This document shows, piece after piece, positions 21,799 through 28,230 of a stretch of DNA of 28,230 nucleotides (its first letter is position 1; each line of letters opens with the position of its first letter). The notes beneath the pieces are model-generated. The model was not told where the DNA came from. It was given only the letters and a program-made list of their open reading frames with translations, and ran no database searches. The position numbers and the translations under genes were made by a program. The DNA is from a virus. The stretch is from IMG/VR virus record IMGVR_UViG_3300020474_000080, positions 1-28,230 of that record, one strand, 5' to 3'.

Positions 21799-24700
21799 TT
21801 TGTTTCTAAATAATTAAAGACTTGAACTCTTTGAGCTTCTGTCAATTCAGTGTCATAAACAATAACTTCATAAATTTTACCATCAAATTCATAAGTCACA
21901 GAAGATGAATTGAATTTACCACCACCAACTGCAAACTGATCTTTTGTTGATGTAGTCACACCAGTTGTTGTTGTAGTTTGTATTCCATTTGAATTTATAA
22001 ACTTACAAGTGTTAGTTCCATCAAAAGTTCCACACACAACTTGTTTTGTTGTTGGTGCAATGTCATTTGAATCACAACTTCTGTCAAGTGAATTGTTACA
22101 ATAACCAACATATCCAACGCCACCTCCACCATAATCTGAATTAGCTTCACCAAAGATACCGTTTGTTTGTCTTCCACGATATGAATTACCTGCAATATGA
22201 TGTCCATATCTTCCACCATCAGATGATGTGTCTGCTTCAAAGACTACAAAGATTGTGTTGTCTGAATCTGAATAATCATACAAGCTTGAATCTTGATTTA
22301 TAAGAGCAACATTTGATGCACCAAATTGAACATAAGGATTGTATATTACATCATTGTAAGTTGGATAAGCACCACTGACAACATTTGTGCAATGATGATT
22401 ATTTCCAGACTTGTCAGCCCATTGTGAAATATCTGTCCCACTATTGAATGTAAATGTTGAATAATCTGCTGAATCAAGCCACAACAAACAACCTGTTATT
22501 GATGTTGGAACAAAAATCTTTTGACCAGCAGTTCTTGACAAGTTTTGCAAACCAACTAAAGAATATTTGAAATCAAGTGTCCAATCTACATTGTCCAGTT
22601 TTGGGCAACCAAGTGTTTCCAATTCAAAATAGAATTGTCCATCACCAACATATTGATTGTCAATAAATGCACTAATTACTGGAATTATACTTAATGAATA
22701 ATTTGCAAATTCAGAATCTTCTTTTTGAATATCAAGTGTAATATTTTTTGCAGATATGTTTCCAGAATTGTTTGTGTTTTGAATTACTCCAGTGTATTTT
22801 CTATATGATGAAATCTGACTTCTTGCACTTGATGTTCCACGATTGTTTCCAACAACAATTAATTCAAAACCAATAATTGATGGATATGTCATTCTGTATG
22901 CGTTTTCAATTACTGATTGATAATATGATTGACTTGAAGATCCTAAATCAAAAGCACCTTTCTGACCAATCTTAATAAGTTCTTGATCATCAGTCCAACC
23001 AGTGACAACAAAATGACCTGATGCACTTCTTCCTTTTGCATTGTATAAAGTATCAGCACCACCACTTATTACATTGTCACCACTGCCTAATGGAACAGCA
23101 TAATCACCAGTGATGTTTACATTTGAAATTGATGCATAAGATTTTAATTTTAATCTTGAATTATCAGATGAAACATAATATGGAACAATCTGATTGTAAT
23201 TTCCTTTTATTGATGCACCAATTGTGTCCAATCCAATGATATTATTGTCACCATTGATTACTGCTTTTGCAGATGTGTTTCCAATGTTGTTGTTTGAGCC
23301 TGTGACATTATTCATCCATGTTACATTGTTGTTTCTTCCAATAACAGAATTTAAAGTTCCTAAAACACCATTGTTTCCACCCTTAATATTGTTTTGATCA
23401 AATGCTTGATTGGCTTGTGGTCTTTGTTCGCCAAGTTGAAAATTGAAACATTTATAACTTGTTCCGCCACTTGGATCAATATATTCATTAAATGGAAATG
23501 ATTCACAACAATCTTGTGATACTTGATTTGGAAATACCATTGAACCATCTTCTGTGTTGTAAAAATACACAGCACCATTTCCTGATATATATGCAATTTC
23601 AAGTCCGCATGGGTTGTTTTCAACAACTTTAATAAGTTCAACTTTGCAAGTACCTGACCCAACTAAAGGATAGTTTGTGATCTTGTTAATTCTGTAATAA
23701 GAATCATTTACAAATACAATGTCATTAAAGTTTAAAGTGTTAATGTCTAAAGCATTAAGATAAAAGTGTGCAATTAATAATCTTGAATCAACTGCATAAG
23801 TTTCAAGAAAGAATCTTTCCCAATAAGTTTTAAAAGCACCATTTACTGAATAGGGTGCATAATTTGATGGCATAGATTCAAATGAAATACATTCACTTGT
23901 ACTTGTTGGAACTGCATCTTTACAATTTTGGAATACTGCATAAGCAGTATATCCAGTGACATTAAAGCTGTCTGTCAAATAATAAAGTTCACCATTGTCA
24001 GATGTATTAAAGCCACAATAATAAGACAATCTATTCCCACCAACTGGTTCTTGATTTTCACCATAACATATTGCATTGACAAATGTTGTATCTGGAATAT
24101 GTCTTGAAATAGTTGGTGCAAATATTGTTTCAACTTCATCTTTCTTTTTTCCAAAATCATTGTCTTGTTGCAATACTTTTGTTCCATATCTTTCACCAGA
24201 TTGTTGCAGATACCATCTGTTCCACAAGTCTGAAGATTCACCATCTTGAAATTTTATCAGCTTTGCTTGAAGATTAGTTGTAGGTTTATATTGTATGTCT
24301 TTAGACTTGTCAAGTTTTTCTGTCCAATCAAGATCCTCTCCTTGTGTAATCCAATTACTATATGGTTCAATATAAAGATGTGTAAGTGTCAATCTATCTG
24401 GAATGATAACTAAATTGAATTTTTTACATAGTGAAGTCACAAAATCAATTGCTTTTATATCACCAAAATTGTATTTAGTTTTAAATAAAACAGATGCATC
24501 AAATTGTTGATTGTTCCATTGCACATAATATGGTTGTCCATTAATAGCTTGTGGATAAAAATTCCAATATGCCGCATCAAAGACAATTACATCACCGTCT
24601 GATTGTGTAATTGAAGTACATTCAATTGCCATCTTATATCTTTTGGTCGTGTCAAGATTAAAAGCACCCATTTCCCATTCGACATCAACCGTTTGTGTTG

Positions 24701-25796
24701 CACCACCTTGAACAAGAGTACCAGTGTATAAAGTTGATGTTACTTCTGGATAATCAAAGTTTCCAGAATTAAGAACTTCTTCTTTAAACAATATTATTCT
24801 AAAGAAATCAAGATTCCCAAGATCACCTGGATTTGTGACATTTCGCAATCTAAATGAAAACCACATGATGCAGTTTTGCCAATCAGATGATGGTGTCAAT
24901 ATGTTTGTCACTGGATCATATTGTCCAGCTTCATTCAAATAATCAGTCCAACTTGTATCAGAAAAAGTGATGAATTCTGTAACACCTGTTTCGGCAGTGA
25001 ATGTTTGTGACAGATTTCCAGCAACATTCATGACATAATAATTTTGGTCACCTTGTGAAATAGTTGACCGACCATTATTTAAGTCCATGTATAGTTCTGC
25101 AAATTCTGTGTCTATAAAATTTGATTCATAAGTAAAACCAGCATCATCAATTATTTTGTCCCAGATGGTTTTCAATCGCATCTGTGGTTTTAAATTTCTT
25201 ATGTTGATTGGTGAAAATGGTGAATTTACACCTTCATAAGCTGGTGTTGTTCCTAAAAACCCAGCACCATAATCATATAAAGAATAAACAATGTCACCAT
25301 TTTTAAATGGTGTGACATCTCTATTCATTGACTGAATCACAACACTTGTTGTAATTGTATGATCGTAAAATGACCAATCATAATCTTTTAAAAGCTTATT
25401 GTCAACAATTTGCCCCAAAGATGAAACAGAATTGAAAACAACACACTGATAAAATGAAATATTACCATTTGAAGAAATGACATTTGTCAATTGCAAATAA
25501 CCAGAAAAGACTTGAAAAGTGTTAACAACAATTTCAGCTTCAACTTTTTTTCTTGTGTCATAATTACCATAAGATGTAACATCAAAGTAATTGTTGAAAA
25601 ATACATTGTTTTTTGGTGTGCTTGGTATTCTGAAATTGAATGTGTAATTTCCACGATTTGATTTTACATCTTGAATATCTTTAAATTGATAATTCGCAGT
25701 AATTGGTTCATTCTTGGACAACTCCAAGTTAATTTCTTTTGGAACACTTAATATTCCAATCTCATAACTTGCTTTAACTCTTATTTCTGTTGCCAT
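21786..25796 (-). CDS. Giant tail-tip/receptor-binding protein with a C-terminal LamG-like lectin domain (1336 aa)
   Basis: The N-terminal part (about 1-300) has an N-R-G-x-Y-x-F-x-F-R-I-P-S-T motif (48-60) and looks like tail-tip or hub proteins of Bacteroidota phages. Residues 804-870 contain a repeated G-x-N-N-x-(V/I)-x-G pattern (GGNNGVLG, GRNNNV, GSNNNIG, GDNNIIG), suggesting a beta-roll or beta-helix stalk. Residues about 1098-1336 form a LamG/ConA-like domain with SITGCLLWLDSADYS, ISQWADKSGNNHHCTN, AVGGGKF and the end KIYEVIVYDTELTEAQRV. The C-terminus probably contacts the host glycan. It is followed by the 81-aa gene and the tape measure gene. Confidence 0.85.
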   Translation of the reverse strand: MATEIRVKASYEIGILSVPKEINLELSKNEPITANYQFKDIQDVKSNRGNYTFNFRIPSTPKNNVFFNNYFDVTSYGNYDTRKKVEAEIVVNTFQVFSGYLQLTNVISSNGNISFYQCVVFNSVSSLGQIVDNKLLKDYDWSFYDHTITTSVVIQSMNRDVTPFKNGDIVYSLYDYGAGFLGTTPAYEGVNSPFSPINIRNLKPQMRLKTIWDKIIDDAGFTYESNFIDTEFAELYMDLNNGRSTISQGDQNYYVMNVAGNLSQTFTAETGVTEFITFSDTSWTDYLNEAGQYDPVTNILTPSSDWQNCIMWFSFRLRNVTNPGDLGNLDFFRIILFKEEVLNSGNFDYPEVTSTLYTGTLVQGGATQTVDVEWEMGAFNLDTTKRYKMAIECTSITQSDGDVIVFDAAYWNFYPQAINGQPYYVQWNNQQFDASVLFKTKYNFGDIKAIDFVTSLCKKFNLVIIPDRLTLTHLYIEPYSNWITQGEDLDWTEKLDKSKDIQYKPTTNLQAKLIKFQDGESSDLWNRWYLQQSGERYGTKVLQQDNDFGKKKDEVETIFAPTISRHIPDTTFVNAICYGENQEPVGGNRLSYYCGFNTSDNGELYYLTDSFNVTGYTAYAVFQNCKDAVPTSTSECISFESMPSNYAPYSVNGAFKTYWERFFLETYAVDSRLLIAHFYLNALDINTLNFNDIVFVNDSYYRINKITNYPLVGSGTCKVELIKVVENNPCGLEIAYISGNGAVYFYNTEDGSMVFPNQVSQDCCESFPFNEYIDPSGGTSYKCFNFQLGEQRPQANQAFDQNNIKGGNNGVLGTLNSVIGRNNNVTWMNNVTGSNNNIGNTSAKAVINGDNNIIGLDTIGASIKGNYNQIVPYYVSSDNSRLKLKSYASISNVNITGDYAVPLGSGDNVISGGADTLYNAKGRSASGHFVVTGWTDDQELIKIGQKGAFDLGSSSQSYYQSVIENAYRMTYPSIIGFELIVVGNNRGTSSARSQISSYRKYTGVIQNTNNSGNISAKNITLDIQKEDSEFANYSLSIIPVISAFIDNQYVGDGQFYFELETLGCPKLDNVDWTLDFKYSLVGLQNLSRTAGQKIFVPTSITGCLLWLDSADYSTFTFNSGTDISQWADKSGNNHHCTNVVSGAYPTYNDVIYNPYVQFGASNVALINQDSSLYDYSDSDNTIFVVFEADTSSDGGRYGHHIAGNSYRGRQTNGIFGEANSDYGGGGVGYVGYCNNSLDRSCDSNDIAPTTKQVVCGTFDGTNTCKFINSNGIQTTTTTGVTTSTKDQFAVGGGKFNSSSVTYEFDGKIYEVIVYDTELTEAQRVQVFNYLETKWNT

Positions 25797-27271
25797 TATA
25801 TAGTACGATATTTTGGATCTGCAAAACTAAACTTCAATTCATAGTTGTATAATTTTGACACACCTTTTTGTTTTCTGTCAATTTTATTTGTTTTACAAAT
25901 AAGTGCAACCCATGAATCCGTATTTTCACCATCTGCATCATTTACACACATGTGTATTTGTGGTGACATAATTAATTCTTGTATTCTTGATAATTCAGAA
26001 TCATCCAAGTTTTGTGTAAACAATGACAATTCTTCTTCAACCTGAATGTTGACAGGCATCACACCTTGATGTGGCATGTCTTCTGCATAAGTGTTTGTCA
26101 CGGTTGCTTCAAGTAATGTATTAAGTGGAATTTCAGTATTCACAATTGGTTTTGTGATTGTATCTCTTTTTACTTTTAATGTGTCTTTTCTTTCTTTGTT
26201 AAGATTGATGTATTCCCAACATCCATATCTATTCATATAAGCAAGTCTTGTTTCTTCATATCTGTCACAAGGTGTTGTCAAAATGAATTTATAAGTTTCA
26301 CTAATTATTGCTTGTGAAGTGTTTTCAACATGAATTGTATAATAAGCAATTGTGTCACCTGTTGCTGATTCTGCCGCATCAGGTGTGAATCCAAGATAAG
26401 AACTTTGTGTTGTATCAACTTGATTTAAGTTTTTTAACCCAGCACCAATTATCAAAAACAAAGACCTTTCATCATTGTTTGCACCAGTCACACCACCATA
26501 TTTTCCGCCAGATATATCTTCGTTTTCACATCTTAAATAACTGACTTGTGTATCAGTAGAATTATAGTAAATAAATTTAACATATTTTGTGTCACTTGTA
26601 TTTGCTTCATGACCATTGGCAAATGTCATTGTCATTCTTTGATTTCTTCCAATGTAACCAATATATTCTCCACCCACTTTTTTATAGTTGTTAGTAAGCA
26701 TTTTTTTTGTTTGTGATGTCAATCGAAAATCAGTTAAATAATTTTTTTCTGGTTCATCATTTCTTTCACCACGACCATAAAAAACATAATTGATTTCTTC
26801 AACTGGTGTACCTTGTATTGTTGGAATGCCACCAGAAGTTGATGAATACATTTCATTGAATGTCAAATCTATTCGATTGCATTGACCTTGAAAAGTTAAA
26901 AAGCCACTTGAATCATTTACAAATGGTCTTGAAAATAAATATTGATCATCACCTTTGCCAATTGGCAAATTGTGAATTGGTATGATGTCTGCTGGTATTG
27001 TTGTCGTTTTATAGTTTTCAAGACTATGTGTTCTGATCATTGGTGTCACAACACTTTTATAAATTTCTGATAAATTAAAGACACCAACACCATTTGAATT
27101 TTTTGGTTGAACAAATGTGCTTACTTTTGTTGCAGTTTCACCATCAATATAATATTCTATTCGACAATGAAATCTGTATTTAAAAACTCCAGTTGTTGTT
27201 GTTGTACAAATAATGATGTTTGTACCTGTCGACATCTTTGGTCTTGTAGATGTGTAAACGGTTAATGACAT
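25796..27271 (-). CDS. Tail or baseplate protein of unknown type (491 aa)
   Basis: The protein starts MSLTVYTSTRPKMSTGTNII and is beta-rich throughout, with GVFNLSEIYKSVVTPMIRTH, a segment YEETRLAYMNRYGCWEYINL and a C-terminal SKLYNYELKFSFADPKYRTI. The latter arrangement resembles C-termini of tail proteins in related phages. Its stop overlaps the next gene's start as TAATG, so it is made with the 1336-aa protein. A distal-tail or tail-tip adaptor role is plausible, but no family with proven function is recognised. Confidence 0.68.
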   Translation of the reverse strand: MSLTVYTSTRPKMSTGTNIIICTTTTTGVFKYRFHCRIEYYIDGETATKVSTFVQPKNSNGVGVFNLSEIYKSVVTPMIRTHSLENYKTTTIPADIIPIHNLPIGKGDDQYLFSRPFVNDSSGFLTFQGQCNRIDLTFNEMYSSTSGGIPTIQGTPVEEINYVFYGRGERNDEPEKNYLTDFRLTSQTKKMLTNNYKKVGGEYIGYIGRNQRMTMTFANGHEANTSDTKYVKFIYYNSTDTQVSYLRCENEDISGGKYGGVTGANNDERSLFLIIGAGLKNLNQVDTTQSSYLGFTPDAAESATGDTIAYYTIHVENTSQAIISETYKFILTTPCDRYEETRLAYMNRYGCWEYINLNKERKDTLKVKRDTITKPIVNTEIPLNTLLEATVTNTYAEDMPHQGVMPVNIQVEEELSLFTQNLDDSELSRIQELIMSPQIHMCVNDADGENTDSWVALICKTNKIDRKQKGVSKLYNYELKFSFADPKYRTI

Positions 27272-27272
27272 A

Positions 27273-27851
27273 CTATTTTAATTGATTTTTTAACGAATTA
27301 TTTATCCAGTCAAGTGCCATTGCAACAGCTACTTCACCACCTTCTTTTGGCACTGCTTGTTCTACTGCATCAGCATAATATTTCACTGCTGATATACCTT
27401 TTGTTGCAACAGCACGACCAAGAACAAAAGCAAGTTGTTTTTTTGCTGTGTTTGTATTCTTTGAAAACTTACCTGTTCCTTGATCTCTTAATCTTATTGG
27501 TTTGTTATTGATCCAAGAAGACATCACACCTTTTGGCAAATTCTTTGACTTAAATTTAAAAGGTGATTTTTTTGCACTTCCTTTTGTGCTTTCTGACCCT
27601 TTGACACCTTGTTCAACAAATGATGCATAATCAACTGATGAAGTAAGTTCAATTTTAAAACCCTCACTGAATTGACCTGTGCTTGTTCTGTTTTGTTTTA
27701 CTCTATACCCAAGTGACTTTCTTAATGCACCAGTTGAATCAGTCACACGCTTCTTTCCATCAATTGTTTGTGATGCACCAAGATTAATCATTGCAAGTTT
27801 TACAATCTTTGCACCCAGCTTTTCAGTCTGTTGTTTAGTAGTTCCAATCAT
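27273..27851 (-). CDS. HK97 gp10-like tail completion/minor tail protein
   Basis: The 192-aa basic protein has KLGAKIVKLAMINLGA near the start, the family-like strand-helix segment SSVDYASFVEQGVKGSESTK, a lysine-rich central part and NTAKKQLAFVLGRAVATKGI before a helical end. The Y-A-x-F-V-E-x-G-V and A-x-x-x-x-x-K-G-I spacing resembles HK97 gp10 family neck/tail terminator proteins that cap the tail for head joining. Its ATG directly abuts the stop of the lectin-like gene. Confidence 0.78.
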   Translation of the reverse strand: MIGTTKQQTEKLGAKIVKLAMINLGASQTIDGKKRVTDSTGALRKSLGYRVKQNRTSTGQFSEGFKIELTSSVDYASFVEQGVKGSESTKGSAKKSPFKFKSKNLPKGVMSSWINNKPIRLRDQGTGKFSKNTNTAKKQLAFVLGRAVATKGISAVKYYADAVEQAVPKEGGEVAVAMALDWINNSLKNQLK

Positions 27852-28230
27852 TTATCTATATTTTAACCATTGTCTGATTGCATTAATATCATTAACTGAC
27901 AAAAAGCCACTATTTACAACAAGAAATTCTTTCATGTAAAAATCACAATCATCTGTATTATATCTATTACCAATAAAAAATTCACCAATTTCATTAATAT
28001 CAAAATCATTTCTGTCAACTTCTATATATTCAGCAAAGTCATCATTGTAATATATACGAATATTATTTGTTGTATTGAATCTAACTGCTATTGTTAAAGG
28101 TTCAATTCTTCTGTGTGCATGTGCTTTATGACCAGCATTTGTTGGACAAACTGGATATGAACTTTCTGGATGTGGTGCTGTTCCATCACTTCTTACAGCT
28201 TTAATATTACCAGTGGATGCAGAAATTTTA
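27852..28230 (-). CDS. C-terminal part of the 412-aa lectin-like tail/receptor protein
   Basis: This frame enters from the right edge without a start and ends with TAA at 27854-27852. The first 31 residues match the left end of the window (TAPHPESSYPVCPTN against SYSVCPTN, a single Pro/Ser difference), so this is the end of the same protein. The unique part contains IAVRFNTTNNIRIYYNDDFA, EIGEFFIGNRYNTDDCDF and ends MKEFLVVNSGFLSVNDINAI with QWLKYR, a typical end of LamG/ConA-like domains. The following gp10-like gene starts at the next base. Together with the left part it forms a complete 412-aa protein. Confidence 0.85.
   Translation of the reverse strand, partial: KISASTGNIKAVRSDGTAPHPESSYPVCPTNAGHKAHAHRRIEPLTIAVRFNTTNNIRIYYNDDFAEYIEVDRNDFDINEIGEFFIGNRYNTDDCDFYMKEFLVVNSGFLSVNDINAIRQWLKYR
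28136..28230. repeat. Right copy of terminal overlap (circular junction)
   Basis: This is the second copy of the 95-base overlap with bases 7-101 (94 of 95 identical, difference at 28154). It lies inside the lectin-like gene and defines circular closure at a 28,129-bp unit. The base difference changes Pro to Ser and may be population variation or an end error. Confidence 0.93.

Noticed and set aside
1-28230. Many plus-strand open frames of 60-136 codons, such as those at 14639-15049 and 20380-20736
   Set aside because: Each lies opposite a convincing minus-strand gene, has biased composition (rich in L, S, F, H or Q) and lacks domain motifs. They are antisense shadows.
7-28230. True direct terminal repeats of a linear phage genome
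   Set aside because: The overlap is short, lies inside a gene and closes a reading frame. An assembly of a circular or circularly permuted map explains it better, although read depth was not available.
1-28230. Diversity-generating retroelement acting on the lectin-like tail proteins
   Set aside because: No reverse transcriptase motif or template/variable repeat pair was found; the only long repeat is the terminal overlap.
1-28230. tRNA genes, CRISPR arrays, integrase or a CI-type repressor
   Set aside because: No cloverleaf-like, repeat-spacer or recombinase signals were seen. The only HTH protein is too short for a repressor with a dimerisation domain.

Overview
The window looks like a complete genome of a small tailed phage (siphovirus-like). 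Bases 7-101 recur at 28136-28230 with one mismatch, and one reading frame continues across the junction. This makes the contig a linearised circular map with a unit of 28,129 bp. All genes lie on the minus strand, so transcription runs from high to low coordinates and wraps through the contig end. The DNA is AT-rich. Gene starts have A/T-rich leaders without a recognisable Shine-Dalgarno sequence, which together with the protein families suggests a Bacteroidota (flavobacterial-type) host; that assignment is inference.

Early/replication region (10303 down to 3414): about six small unknown proteins with overlapping stop/start codons, an SSB-like protein ending in DLPF, a small HTH protein, a winged-helix replication-initiator-like protein and a partner protein. 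These are followed by an ABC-ATPase/GNAT fusion, a VRR-NUC nuclease, an ECF-like sigma factor, a cysteine-rich protein, two unknown proteins and an HNH endonuclease. Packaging follows: a 25-codon membrane micro-ORF, a small-terminase candidate and the large terminase (3408-1744).

Virion region, continuing downstream: a gene pair overlapping at a T9 slippery run (198 aa with a -1 extension, tail-chaperone-like); a lectin-like protein split by the contig ends; a gp10-like tail-completion protein; two large tail-tip proteins (491 and 1336 aa); the tape measure; an XkdF-type protease; a scaffold; the major capsid protein; and the tail tube. The tail tube gene has a terminator-like hairpin on each side. 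After the second hairpin come two small or structural proteins, the portal (with an extra C-terminal domain) and a head-tail connector. The lysis/accessory block is next: a basic 40 aa protein, a 51 aa holin-like protein, an M15 endolysin, an 80 aa membrane protein, a spike-base-like protein, a metallophosphoesterase and a 50 aa protein. The last unit is a single 90 aa gene between a dyad-containing intergenic region and a strong terminator.

The order of virion genes is unusual: tail-tip genes precede the tape measure, which precedes protease, scaffold, capsid and tube, and the portal comes last, far from the terminase. No integrase, DNA polymerase, helicase, tRNA or CRISPR array was seen. 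The phage therefore probably relies on the host replisome and has no visible lysogeny module. The most unusual items are the ABC-ATPase/GNAT fusion, the probable frameshift, the rearranged virion module, and several overlooked micro-genes joined to neighbours by overlapping stop/start codons.
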